64,000 nt of DNA from an uncultured Clostridia bacterium (GCA_946187935.1 CAMHSJ010000008.1:19961-83960), one strand, 5' to 3'; shown: positions 15,619 through 23,816, counted from the first letter of the stretch. A program made the numbers and translations. The notes: a model not told the origin generated them from the letters alone.

Positions 15619-18555
15619 CTAGATATCAATTGTTTGATCTTCTATCAGTGCTTTTGCTACACTTCTGTTGACAATCCTCATCTCATCGTCATCTTCTTTG
15701 ATATTCGATGCCAGATTCATGCTGCCATACCAGAGAATTTCCTTATCAATTACAGCGTATCTTGAAGAAATACTATCTACAAAAAATATCTTTATACCGG
15801 ACATTATTAATTTGTTGTGTATATTCTCGATCCGCCTCTTGATATCATCAGAATAATGCGAGGGCGAATAAGTAATAAGAGAAATATGAATGTCCTTATT
15901 ATTTATAGCTGCAAAATTGCGAAGCAGTCGCTCACTGCCGGCAACACTTACATATGGGCTGCTGATAAGAACTTCGTCTTTAGCATTAATAACATCATTT
16001 CGAAAATCATCGCTATATGTCTCACAGTCATAGAAAAACCTTTCATCCGGCTTTCGTTCAGCATCCTGCGCCAGTTTATACCCGATTCTTTTGTATGTAC
16101 GAAGACGTTTGTTATACATATTGGCAAACATCTCAATATGATGATCAACGTAATCGATTACCGTTACTTTGTTCTTCCCGTCATAGCTTCGATTAAGTCT
16201 TCCCGTGTATTGTTCCACGTTACCGTCCCACGCTATCGGCATTGCCAAAAATAAGGTGTCCAAACGGGAACAATTGAAACCCTCTCCTATATACTGTCCT
16301 GTTGCAAGAATTATCAGAGATTCACTTTCCGGTATTGAATTAAGTCTTTCTCTTATTTCCTTACGCTCTGATTGTTTCTTACCACCTGTTAAAACAAGAA
16401 CATGGTCGGCTTTATCCCTGACCTTTTCAAAAAGAACATCAAGCTGTCCTTTTCGTTTTGATAGTACCAAAGGTGTGTGTCCCTGTTTTACACACTCTTC
16501 TATATGTGAAGCAATTAAACTGTTTCGCAGATCACTGTTGACAACAATCTCATATGCTTCATTTGATGTCAGCTTTTCTTTTGTGGAAACGATCGGCGTA
16601 AAACGAGGTTCAAGGATATGCTCCATCCCCTGTAGGCGGATCTTATCTTTGGCAGTAAATCTGAAACGCACGGGTCCGAACTGCATCAATACGGTTTTGT
16701 CTTTGCCATCTTCACGCTTTACCGTGGCCGTTAGACCGTATACATACTTTGCGTTTATTTCCGATAAAACCGCTTCTATACTATCAGCAGCACCATGGTG
16801 ACATTCATCCATTATCACCATGCCATATTCTTTAACAAAGTGTTTTATCGTATCTCCAGAACCCAGTGAAGACACCATGGCAACATCAATAATGCCAGTC
16901 ATTGAATTATGTGCTCCGGTTAATTTACCGATCAGGCTCTTTCTGGTTTTTACCCTTCCGGTCTTCGTTGTGTACTGCGGAAAATCTTCGTCAATAATAA
17001 GAAATTTCCCGAGATCATTTATCCAGTTCTGCATAATCTCACTGGTATGAACGAGGATAAGAGTATTCACCTTTCGTTCTGATATCAGATAGGATCCGAC
17101 TACTGTTTTTCCGAACCCCGTTGCTGCAGCCAATACTCCGATATCATGCCCGGTCAAACTGCGAACGGCGTCCTGTTGTTCCGGATATAGTTCTCCTTTG
17201 AAAGAAACCTTTATCTCTATGCCATTGTTACGCTTATCGTCAAGAGAATAATCAATTGATGCAGCTTTCAGATTGTCGCAGAGTTTATTCAGACAGCCTC
17301 GCGGAATTGATATGAATTGTTTAGTATCCTCTCCAGAATAAACTATTCTCGGAATTCCAAAGGTTGAGATACCCATTCCCTGATTCCTGAAATACTCCGG
17401 ATTATTATATGCAGCTAATCTTCGTATCTTATTCTGAAGCCTTGGTTTAATACCAGTCTTATCCACATATACTTTATCCGCAAGAACAATCCGAACCGGA
17501 CCTTCTGTATCAGATTTCTCAAATCCGGATCTGTTTTCCCAAGGAGTCTCATTTATTGATAACTGCCGTGGCGCTTCGTTATCACTTTCGCTGTTACTTA
17601 TGCTGTATTTATTGCCCCAAGAAGACAGCTTCTCATTTATGAATGCTTCACTGAGCTTGCCTGTATTCTTGAGCACACTCCACTGTTCATGGTAAGGTTG
17701 CCATTTTTCATCAACAAATACACTGTTCCCGTTTTTTACCGCACGCCCTTGTAATGGAAGGGCTACGAGATTTCCAAGACCGCCTTCAGGTAGTTTATCC
17801 TGCGCAGGAATCATACGATCGTATGTATCAAAAGACTGCTGGTTAACACTATCAGCTCCCTTATCCAAAAGAGCAGCACCAAACAACCTCACCTTCTTGA
17901 TATTTATCGCCTTTTCGAAAAAGATCCAAACATGTGCTCCTTTGCCGGAACGCGACCTTTCAACCAGGCAGGGAACATCATTATCTGTGCAAATTGCTCT
18001 CAAAGCATTTGCTTCTTCCTGCCATTTTACTGAGTCGGAACTTTCATCGTGATTATCGAAATCAAAAACAAGATAGTTGCACGTTCCATCCGGCCAGACA
18101 GGATATAATCCTACAACATCAGAACAATCTTCCTTCACACCCATCAAATGCGCATATATAACGTCTCCCGTCAGAGGTTTGTACTTCTGATTGGGACATG
18201 ATTGGCATTTGGTGTTCTTGCCGTCTTTCTTGCCGCAGACCCCGGCCTTCCAAAAGTTTTCGCATTGAGTGTAATAGCCATGCTTTCCTGTCTTAGCATT
18301 AGGGTTGCCGGAACGAAGACTGTAAACATCTTTTCGACCCTTGAACATGGAATAAAAGAATTGAACCAGTTCCTTGGTAATAAGTTCTTCTTTGATGTTT
18401 ATTTCTTGCGGCTCATTCTTTTCAAGAACTTTATCTGCTTTATCATAGGGAATACCGGCGTCATCCAACAACTTCTTGAGATACTGGTTCTCTGCCTCAA
18501 GTTGTTTTATGTGCTCGTTGAGCTCGTTGAACTGTTCATCCGCCAGAATTCTCAT
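15619..18555 (-). CDS. TOTE-type primase-helicase-PLD protein
   Basis: 978 aa. In order: a short coiled coil (10-35), a cysteine cluster (Cys98, 107, 117, 120), an archaeo-eukaryotic primase domain with catalytic pair Asp165/Asp167 in VFDFDNHD and SGKGAHVW with His208, then a superfamily 2 helicase with Walker A ATGFGKT (478-484) and DECHH (583-587) and an arginine-rich GRLNR motif, and a C-terminal phospholipase-D-like domain. This layout is that of the TOTE conflict system proteins, thought to act in genome conflicts with mobile DNA. The PLD motif is changed: in HxKx4Dx6GSxN the His is Ser930 and the Lys is Arg932, while Asp937 and GSMN remain, so that domain may not cut DNA. It follows the ATPase gene by 44 bases. 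Base composition is AT-richer than the neighbours. Confidence 0.9.
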   Translation of the reverse strand: MRILADEQFNELNEHIKQLEAENQYLKKLLDDAGIPYDKADKVLEKNEPQEINIKEELITKELVQFFYSMFKGRKDVYSLRSGNPNAKTGKHGYYTQCENFWKAGVCGKKDGKNTKCQSCPNQKYKPLTGDVIYAHLMGVKEDCSDVVGLYPVWPDGTCNYLVFDFDNHDESSDSVKWQEEANALRAICTDNDVPCLVERSRSGKGAHVWIFFEKAINIKKVRLFGAALLDKGADSVNQQSFDTYDRMIPAQDKLPEGGLGNLVALPLQGRAVKNGNSVFVDEKWQPYHEQWSVLKNTGKLSEAFINEKLSSWGNKYSISNSESDNEAPRQLSINETPWENRSGFEKSDTEGPVRIVLADKVYVDKTGIKPRLQNKIRRLAAYNNPEYFRNQGMGISTFGIPRIVYSGEDTKQFISIPRGCLNKLCDNLKAASIDYSLDDKRNNGIEIKVSFKGELYPEQQDAVRSLTGHDIGVLAAATGFGKTVVGSYLISERKVNTLILVHTSEIMQNWINDLGKFLIIDEDFPQYTTKTGRVKTRKSLIGKLTGAHNSMTGIIDVAMVSSLGSGDTIKHFVKEYGMVIMDECHHGAADSIEAVLSEINAKYVYGLTATVKREDGKDKTVLMQFGPVRFRFTAKDKIRLQGMEHILEPRFTPIVSTKEKLTSNEAYEIVVNSDLRNSLIASHIEECVKQGHTPLVLSKRKGQLDVLFEKVRDKADHVLVLTGGKKQSERKEIRERLNSIPESESLIILATGQYIGEGFNCSRLDTLFLAMPIAWDGNVEQYTGRLNRSYDGKNKVTVIDYVDHHIEMFANMYNKRLRTYKRIGYKLAQDAERKPDERFFYDCETYSDDFRNDVINAKDEVLISSPYVSVAGSERLLRNFAAINNKDIHISLITYSPSHYSDDIKRRIENIHNKLIMSGIKIFFVDSISSRYAVIDKEILWYGSMNLASNIKEDDDEMRIVNRSVAKALIEDQTIDI

Positions 18556-18599
18556 TGAATGTCCCTATTGTTTTCCTCATTAAATCTCTACAAACTTCG

Positions 18600-19646
18600 C
18601 TACTCCTCAAAAAAAGAATTATCTTTCACAAACTCCTCAAACATCGGCAAAGTTATACTGACATAACCATGCTTATCGCCATCAAGTATTCCGCTTTTGA
18701 TCAGCCGGCTTCTGTAAACTGAATACTTACCATTATCTATTTTCATGAGTGACTTAATATCTTCGGCTTTACCACTGCCGGAATCCACAACGCTTTTTAG
18801 AAAGCGTTTATCTTCAAAAGATAATTCTGACCAAACCTTAATATATACACTGTCTTCCAAATAACTTCTGACCTGCGGCAAAACTTCTTTATAATCCTTC
18901 TTACCGTTCTCACACGTATAATATCCCAAAACCTGAAACGCAAAAGAATATCCTCGTGTAATCTTCGCCATAGCCAAAGAATCTTCGTGCGATACTCCAA
19001 GAACATTTCTGTAGTTCTCGGCTATGCTGCTAAGATTTAACGGGCGGAGTTCAATCCGCGGTGCACGGTAAAGGAAAGTGAGATTCTCCGTATTCTTGAG
19101 ACTGTCAATGTTTTTATGTAATCCTGTCATGATCAAAGATATCGGCAGATCCTGTCTGATAAAGATCTGGAATGCACTGGCAAACATTTTCATCTCAGTA
19201 GAAGCTGTAACTTCATCAATACAAACCAATACTTTTTTCTTATGTTTCTTTATCGTTTCCAACATTTTTGTCAGTGCTGTCTGTATATTTGAGATTGCAA
19301 CACTTCCCTCGACTTCAAGACCGATTCCGAACAATGAAAGGTTAATCTTGGCTTTTTTAAACATTTGAGCAAGATAATTCTCGCTTGCCAAAGCCGCTGC
19401 CAGATCATTCAGTAATTCTCCCGAAGAGTTGAGTTCTATTACAATCCAATCATTTGATTTTTTGATCTCTTTTCCAATCTCAGTCATAAAAACCGTTTTT
19501 CCGCTGCCACGTAAGCCGGAAATCATATAAAGATTTGGAGTGAACGGTTCTGATGTCAAAGAAAGAATTACATCATTTGCCTGTACTTTTCTAGAAATTG
19601 CCTGCAAGGGTTCTCTGCCGAACATCAGTGTATAAGGATTCTTCAT
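18600..19646 (-). CDS. AAA-type ATPase with winged-helix-like C-terminus
   Basis: 348 aa. Walker A is GLRGSGKT (44-51) and Walker B VLVCIDEV (Asp144, Glu145). The middle LIMTGLHKNIDSL followed by RIELRPLN is the sensor region typical of Orc1/Cdc6- and STAND-like prokaryotic ATPases, and the last 90 residues look like a winged-helix domain (DIKSLMKIDNGKYSVYRSRL). It has a GGAGAGG ribosome site and lies first in a two-gene operon with the TOTE protein. Six iteron-like units sit just upstream, so it could bind them and control its own operon or help replication or excision of the island. Confidence 0.75.
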   Translation of the reverse strand: MKNPYTLMFGREPLQAISRKVQANDVILSLTSEPFTPNLYMISGLRGSGKTVFMTEIGKEIKKSNDWIVIELNSSGELLNDLAAALASENYLAQMFKKAKINLSLFGIGLEVEGSVAISNIQTALTKMLETIKKHKKKVLVCIDEVTASTEMKMFASAFQIFIRQDLPISLIMTGLHKNIDSLKNTENLTFLYRAPRIELRPLNLSSIAENYRNVLGVSHEDSLAMAKITRGYSFAFQVLGYYTCENGKKDYKEVLPQVRSYLEDSVYIKVWSELSFEDKRFLKSVVDSGSGKAEDIKSLMKIDNGKYSVYRSRLIKSGILDGDKHGYVSITLPMFEEFVKDNSFFEE

Positions 19647-19657
19647 ATAACCTCTCC

Positions 19658-19744
19658 TTTATCATTCTTTATCTTTTTGATTCCATTTTATCATTCTTTA
19701 TCATTTTTATCATTTTTATTTTCTTTTATCATTCTTTATCATTC
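19658..19744. repeat. Six-unit iteron-like array upstream of the ATPase gene
   Basis: The 10-mer TTTATCATTC or TTTATCATTT occurs at 19658, 19687, 19697, 19706, 19725 and 19735 (minus-strand reading GAATGATAAA). Two pairs are head to tail without a gap, and the units fall on roughly 10-base phases. The array ends 12 bases before the ATPase start codon, so it overlaps the likely leader. It resembles plasmid iterons or an operator array. Confidence 0.8.
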
Positions 19745-19837
19745 GGCCTGTAGCGTATTGAAGCATCTGCTATAATATCCCCGTTAATTCACTACTAACG
19801 GAGTTTTATATACATGATCAGAGTACTATTCGTCTTC
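19745..19837 (+). promoter_or_regulatory. Leader and promoter remnant of a broken gene
   Basis: A TATAAT box lies near 19772 and CCGTTA...TAACGG forms an inverted repeat with a 9-base loop just downstream. They lead into the stub of a phosphatase gene at 19814. No intact gene lies between 19647 and 19976 (330 bases); this stretch, the iteron array and repeat copy B fill it. Confidence 0.4.
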
Positions 19838-19873
19838 CACGGCACTATGCAAAAAATAAGAGAGACCCAATAA
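19814..19873 (+). pseudogene. 5' stub of a low-molecular-weight protein tyrosine phosphatase gene
   Basis: The frame from the ATG reads MIRVLFVFHGT and then leaves the family, stopping after 19 codons. LMW phosphatases start with a strand of this kind followed by the P-loop FVCxGNxCRS; here the catalytic Cys is Phe and everything past His-Gly is gone. The break coincides with the first base of repeat copy B (CACGG). Confidence 0.6.
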
Positions 19874-19980
19874 ACACAAGGGTTTTGAAGAAAAACGACA
19901 TTCTGAACCTGTTTTGAACCTTTTTCAGAATGCCGAGTTATCGAAACAAAAATAAGCCAAACCCGATGCGATATTTTTAT
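19838..19980. repeat. Direct repeat copy B (right flank of the TOTE island)
   Basis: Partner of the copy at 15415-15559, same orientation, about 143 bases. It keeps the hairpin CATTCTGAA/TTCAGAATG and a second small one, ACCC/GGGT, around AATAAACACAA. Its last bases overlap the stop codon of kptA, and its first bases coincide with the break in the phosphatase stub. Recombination between the copies would delete the ATPase and TOTE genes. Confidence 0.9.
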
Positions 19981-20513
19981 AGATAAATATACTTTACCGG
20001 AACTTCCTTCGTGAGCCAGATTCCGTTAACGGAGCAGAAGAACTTATAACCGTCCCTATACATATCTCCGCTTTTAACCTTATATATGACCGGCTTGCCG
20101 TGACGCTGACCGACTTTAACGGCAGTCTCTTCATCACCGGACATATGAACATAGAGCCTGGATTTCGGGATCAGGCCCTGTTCATTTATAGATGAAACAT
20201 ATTTCTCGCCTGTGCCGTGATAGAGGATCTCCGGCGGCTGTTTCTCTTCCAGTTCAACATCAACAGGGATGGAATGTCCCTGATTTGCCCTTATAAGTGT
20301 CTTGTCCTCGTTAAAGGAATACCGCCGCTTCTCGTCTTCAGCCACGATCTGCTCCAAAATGGCTATGTCGATGAGATGAGTCTTTGAAATACCTGCAATA
20401 AGCTCATCTACATTTGCCCATCCATGTTCATCCAGAGTGATTCCTATGGTCTCAGGCTTATGGCGGAGGATCAGGGATATGAACTTGCTCGTTTCTTTAA
20501 ATCCGTTAGCCAC
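19977..20513 (-). CDS. kptA: RNA 2'-phosphotransferase (Tpt1/KptA family)
   Basis: 178 aa. Members move a 2'-phosphate from RNA to NAD, giving ADP-ribose 1''-2'' cyclic phosphate. The conserved residues are present: Arg17-His18 (LILRHKP), Arg75 in IRANQGHS, and the YHGT and LYVHMS motifs of the ADP-ribosyltransferase-like half. Translation starts with GTG, whose G is shared with the TAG stop of parE, so it is coupled to the toxin gene. Bacteria lack the tRNA splicing that makes 2'-phosphates, so the target is open; repair after RNA damage or an ADP-ribosylation role are candidates. Confidence 0.93.
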   Translation of the reverse strand: MANGFKETSKFISLILRHKPETIGITLDEHGWANVDELIAGISKTHLIDIAILEQIVAEDEKRRYSFNEDKTLIRANQGHSIPVDVELEEKQPPEILYHGTGEKYVSSINEQGLIPKSRLYVHMSGDEETAVKVGQRHGKPVIYKVKSGDMYRDGYKFFCSVNGIWLTKEVPVKYIYL

Positions 20514-20857
20514 TATTCTTCTAAATAATCCTCGTCAGTTTGAGTCTTGATTCCGAAAAGGACATTCAGGAAATCACGGCGGGCATCAAGTATTCTGATA
20601 ATCTTAACAGCATCGTTTTCAACACGATAGAAGACATAGTTATGATTAGCATAAAGATAGCGATAATCAGATTCTATTCCATATCTTTCCCAAACACCTG
20701 ACCCCTGAAGTGGAAACTGCCCCAAAGATCTGATGCTCTTCATAACTTTCTTTATGTTGTCTTCTGACGTTTTTACACCATATTCAGCCAAAAGATAATC
20801 TCTGATAATTTCGAGATCGTTAAGAGCTTCCGGAGAAAAATCTTTTTTCAAAATCAT
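20513..20857 (-). CDS. ParE/RelE-family toxin
   Basis: 114 aa. The pattern FSPEALNDLEIIRDYLLAEYG, a central SDYRYLYANHNYVFYRV and IIRILDARRDFL fits the RelE/ParE superfamily; the RILDARRD end resembles ParE-type gyrase toxins more than mRNA-cleaving RelE. The gene overlaps the antitoxin by four bases (ATGA) and is joined to kptA by a one-base overlap. About 15 residues extend past the usual C-terminus. Confidence 0.88.
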   Translation of the reverse strand: MILKKDFSPEALNDLEIIRDYLLAEYGVKTSEDNIKKVMKSIRSLGQFPLQGSGVWERYGIESDYRYLYANHNYVFYRVENDAVKIIRILDARRDFLNVLFGIKTQTDEDYLEE

Positions 20858-21096
20858 AGACCTAATCTCTTTTCAACCTCATCCATGGAAATCCATCCAT
20901 TTTTAGCTGAGTCCTCACCCTTTGCCAACTCCTGGATCAGCGACTTCATAGCATTGAGTTCGTCCAATTCTTTCATGGTGACTACAGCGTAATCGCCTCT
21001 TCCGTTCTTGGTAAGATAAACGGGTGAACCGTAAGACACCTCATCTAAAACGCTCTTATAATTTCTCAAATCTGATACAGGTCTGATATTCGGCAT
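20854..21096 (-). CDS. Phd/YefM-family antitoxin
   Basis: 80 aa. It begins with the typical Phd/YefM DNA-binding part (IRPVSDLRNYKSVLDEV, then PVYLTKNGRGDYAVVTM) and ends with a charged tail that would wrap the toxin. AAGGAGAG lies before the ATG. Such antitoxins bind their own promoter; a long palindrome sits right upstream. Confidence 0.92.
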   Translation of the reverse strand: MPNIRPVSDLRNYKSVLDEVSYGSPVYLTKNGRGDYAVVTMKELDELNAMKSLIQELAKGEDSAKNGWISMDEVEKRLGL

Positions 21097-21112
21097 ATTT
21101 ACACTCTCCTTG

Positions 21113-21166
21113 TTGCTGAATATTATGTAATATTTATATTAATATTATACATAAGATTTTCAGCAA
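21113..21166. promoter_or_regulatory. 54-bp palindrome in the toxin-antitoxin promoter
   Basis: TTGCTGAA at the left and TTCAGCAA at the right bracket ATGTAATATT and AATATTATACAT, an imperfect inverted repeat of about 22 bases per arm. It contains a minus-strand TATAAT. It is well placed as the operator of the Phd-like antitoxin. Confidence 0.6.
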
Positions 21167-21174
21167 AGTATACC

Positions 21175-21456
21175 TCACAGCACCTCTCTCATCTCATCAA
21201 GGATCTCTGCTTCCGTGTTAGCCTCTACGAAAGAGGATATCTCATCCATGAGGCTATCAGCCATCGCATTGTGCGGCACGATTGAAGCCACACCGACGAC
21301 TATTATCTGGTGCGTATCCTGCTCGTCGATCTCAGCCGCAGATACATGAAACTTGTTCTGTAACTTTGTTACAAGACTCTTTACGATCATGCGTTTCTCT
21401 TTAAGGCTGTGTACCCAAGGGGCATGAAGCCGGAATGTCATTGTTGCTATTTTCAT
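21175..21456 (-). CDS. DUF503 protein
   Basis: 93 aa, the usual size. Members of DUF503 (YlxP-like) begin with a strand such as MTFRLHAPWVHSLKEKRMIVKSLVTKL, as here in two parts, and continue with FHVSAAEIDEQDTHQ. The fold is ferredoxin-like, and in many Firmicutes the gene lies near ribosome assembly factors; that context is absent here. It follows the SLOG gene by 35 bases. I see no clear ribosome binding site. Confidence 0.85.
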   Translation of the reverse strand: MKIATMTFRLHAPWVHSLKEKRMIVKSLVTKLQNKFHVSAAEIDEQDTHQIIVVGVASIVPHNAMADSLMDEISSFVEANTEAEILDEMREVL

Positions 21457-21491
21457 AAATCGTTTTTTTCGCTTGTTTGATTTGCTATCTG

Positions 21492-22109
21492 CTATTTTTC
21501 CTTCGATTCACCATTATCATAATCGATTACAAATACTTTGAAACCCTTTTTCGTAGCCTTTTTGACAGTATCATTCGTCCCTTTCGTTCTTGGACTCCTA
21601 AAAGCTACTACAACCGGCATCTCAGCTTCTGAAGCGTACTTAACCATCTCCGAATTGCGTATGGGGCCTGCCGATCTCCCATACTTCTCCCATTGGGCAG
21701 GAAAAACCTTGCATGGTAAACCATGGTTACTCGCATATAATCCGCCAAGTTGGTCCGCACCTTCACAATGACCGCTTACGATCTCAATCACATCACGCCA
21801 AGGAGCAATCTTAGACATAACGTCATTCATCACAGATTCCAGCCGTGAATAATCATCGAAATGCCTGCCACCACAGATTATTATCCTGGCCTTTCTTTCT
21901 CTTTTCTCTCCTTCATATCCGGGATCAAACAAGATTGTTTTCAGACGAATAAAGAAATGGGCAACATTCCACTCAAGATTGGCATCAAAACATATTTCGA
22001 AGTCATCATCCGAGATGTCAAACAGACCATTCATCTTATTGAAGCTCTTAATATACGACATCAGATAAAGTATCCCATTCAACACCGGTACGACGCGTAT
22101 AAATCGCAT
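21492..22109 (-). CDS. SLOG-family protein, DUF2493 (YspA-like)
   Basis: 205 aa. Residues about 75-195 carry the DUF2493 pattern: IIICGGRHFDDY, IVSGHCEGADQLGGLYA, VFPAQWEKYGRSAGPIRN and PVVVAFRSPRTKGTND. SLOG proteins bind nucleotides or their ligands and are frequent in phages and defence loci. The 70-residue N-terminal part is not recognised. The start is unsure: the ATG at 22058 is an alternative and neither has a clear ribosome site. Confidence 0.85.
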   Translation of the reverse strand: MRFIRVVPVLNGILYLMSYIKSFNKMNGLFDISDDDFEICFDANLEWNVAHFFIRLKTILFDPGYEGEKRERKARIIICGGRHFDDYSRLESVMNDVMSKIAPWRDVIEIVSGHCEGADQLGGLYASNHGLPCKVFPAQWEKYGRSAGPIRNSEMVKYASEAEMPVVVAFRSPRTKGTNDTVKKATKKGFKVFVIDYDNGESKEK

Positions 22110-22221
22110 GTTCTATATCGTTCTATGGATCCAATCAACCACGGATTGCCTGTTCCGGTAGACTACTATTTTTGTTAAATAGCCTACATTTATTACCCCC
22201 AAATACAAACACAACCCCGCA

Positions 22222-22263
22222 AAGCTAAAAATCCTATTTGTGTGCCACGGGTGTATAATCTAA
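22222..22263 (+). pseudogene. Second stub resembling the start of a LMW tyrosine phosphatase gene
   Basis: The plus strand reads KLKILFVCHGCII and then stops. KILFVCHG is the beta strand and P-loop start of LMW phosphatases with the catalytic Cys intact; the gene is lost after His-Gly, the same point as in the stub at 19814. No start codon is found upstream in frame. It sits in the leader of ttdA and its end merges with that gene's TATAAT. Confidence 0.45.
22254..22259 (+). promoter_or_regulatory. Probable -10 box for ttdAB
   Basis: TATAAT about 35 bases before the ttdA start. No convincing -35 is found at normal spacing. Confidence 0.45.
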
Positions 22264-22293
22264 TAGTTTAAAAACGGGAGCGGAGGACTTTAT

Positions 22294-23196
22294 ATGCCCC
22301 AGGATAAAGAAACAGTAGAGAGATTATCGGATCTTATCTCGTCTTTCATGTGCCATGCTTCAGGCCATCTTCCTGATGACGTGACAAAGCGTTTAAATGA
22401 GATGCGGGAAGTCGAGACAGAAGGCTTTGCGCGTCAGATCTACGATGTAATGGACGAGAACATGAAGCTTGCAGACTCACTTAAGAGACCGTCGTGCCAG
22501 GATACGGGCCTGCCCCAGTTTTTCGCGCGTGTAGGCGCGGGATTTCCTTATCAGAACGATCTCGAAGCATCGCTCGTAGAGGCAGTCAAGAAGGCAACCG
22601 TAAGAGCGCCTTTAAGACATAACGCAGTCGAGGTTTTCGACGAGTATAATACAGGCAACAACATAGGACACCACATTCCCTGGATCGACTGGGAACTGGT
22701 GCCTGACAGTGATGAATTAGAGCTGTATTTCTACATGGCGGGCGGCGGATGCTCACTGCCCGGAATGGCCAAGGTCTTAATGCCCCTGGAAGGCTACGAC
22801 GGCATTGCCAAGGCCGTATTTGACCAGATGACAAGCTACGGCGTAAATGCCTGCCCTCCCTGCCTTGTCGGCATCGGTATCGCAGGTTCTGCCGAAGTCG
22901 CAGCCAAGCTTTCCAAGAAGGCGCTTCTTAGGCCTGTCGGCTCACACAACGAAAACCCCAAGGCAGCGCAGATGGAGACTCTCATTGAAGAAGGTCTCAA
23001 CTCCATAGGTTTGGGCCCGGGAGGTCTGGGCGGCAAGCTCTCTTGTATGGGCGTAAACATCGAGCAGGCTTCAAGACATCCCGCAACGCTTGCGATGGGC
23101 CTTTCCACGGCATGCTGGGCGCACAGAAGAGCAGGCATCAGGATAAAGCCGGATTTCAGCTACGACTTCTTCACACACAAGGGGGCCAGCTTATGA
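22294..23196 (+). CDS. ttdA: Class I hydro-lyase alpha subunit (L-tartrate dehydratase / fumarase alpha)
   Basis: 300 aa. The protein follows E. coli TtdA almost end to end: RPSCQDTGLPQFF, APLRHNAVEVFDEYNTGNN, YMAGGGCSLPG, VNACPPCLVGIG and RRAGIRI. The cysteines in CQDTG, GGGCSLPG and the CPPC stretch would hold the iron-sulfur cluster. The enzyme dehydrates tartrate to oxaloacetate or hydrates fumarate to malate; sequence alone cannot tell, and clostridial two-subunit fumarases look alike. GGAGGA lies before the ATG. It overlaps ttdB by ATGA. Confidence 0.88.
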   Translation: MPQDKETVERLSDLISSFMCHASGHLPDDVTKRLNEMREVETEGFARQIYDVMDENMKLADSLKRPSCQDTGLPQFFARVGAGFPYQNDLEASLVEAVKKATVRAPLRHNAVEVFDEYNTGNNIGHHIPWIDWELVPDSDELELYFYMAGGGCSLPGMAKVLMPLEGYDGIAKAVFDQMTSYGVNACPPCLVGIGIAGSAEVAAKLSKKALLRPVGSHNENPKAAQMETLIEEGLNSIGLGPGGLGGKLSCMGVNIEQASRHPATLAMGLSTACWAHRRAGIRIKPDFSYDFFTHKGASL

Positions 23197-23816
23197 GCAC
23201 ATTTCACTTTACGCTTCCCGTTACTGACGAGGATATAAAGAAAGTACATATCGGTGACGTCATCTATCTTACCGGTGATGTTACTACAGGAAGAGACGAC
23301 GTTCATCACAGGGTCGTCGTATCAGGCAAAGAGTCGCCAGTGGACCTTAAGGGCAAGGCGATCTTCCACGCAGGCCCCATAATGAAGAAGATCTCTTCTG
23401 AGGGCGAAGAAGACAAGTACAAGATAATCAGCGTCGGTCCCACGACTTCAATGCGTATGGAGAAGGCTGAAGCGGAGTTCCTCGCGATTACCGGAGCCAA
23501 GGTGATAATCGGCAAAGGCGGCATGGGGCCCAAGACTACTCAGGGGTGCATAGACAACACCGCGATACACACCATCTTCCCCGGCGGCTGCGCAGTCGTT
23601 GCTGCAGAGCAGTGCGAGGATGTTGAAGGAGTTGAGTGGCTCGACCTCGGTATGCCCGAAGCTATGTGGAAGCTCAAGGTAAAAGAGTTCGGTCCCCTTA
23701 TCGTATCTATCGATTCATACGGCGGAAACCTCATAGAGGACAATAAGATAAGATTTAACGAGCGTAAGGAAAAGGCTCTTGCAGGCCTTAAGGGCAAGCT
23801 CGATTACATGTCATGA
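23193..23816 (+). CDS. ttdB: Class I hydro-lyase beta subunit (L-tartrate dehydratase / fumarase beta)
   Basis: 207 aa from the ATG at 23193, which overlaps the ttdA stop. A longer frame from 23043 lies inside ttdA and is ignored. The pattern HIGDVIYLTGDVTTGRDDVH, KGKAIFHAGPI, SVGPTTSMRME, IGKGGMGPKT and FGPLIVSIDSYG matches TtdB and the beta part of fumarases. The two subunits form an oxygen-sensitive heterotetramer. The stop overlaps the next start by ATGA, so all three genes are coupled. Confidence 0.88.
   Translation: MSTFHFTLPVTDEDIKKVHIGDVIYLTGDVTTGRDDVHHRVVVSGKESPVDLKGKAIFHAGPIMKKISSEGEEDKYKIISVGPTTSMRMEKAEAEFLAITGAKVIIGKGGMGPKTTQGCIDNTAIHTIFPGGCAVVAAEQCEDVEGVEWLDLGMPEAMWKLKVKEFGPLIVSIDSYGGNLIEDNKIRFNERKEKALAGLKGKLDYMS

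Noticed and set aside
19658..19744. CRISPR array
   Set aside because: Units are 10 bases with no spacers of even length and no cas genes nearby.
23043..23192. Longer N-terminus for ttdB
   Set aside because: It overlaps the coding end of ttdA and has no family likeness.
22294..23816. Naming the hydro-lyase firmly as fumarase
   Set aside because: Residue by residue it follows TtdA and TtdB of E. coli more than FumA; the function stays open.
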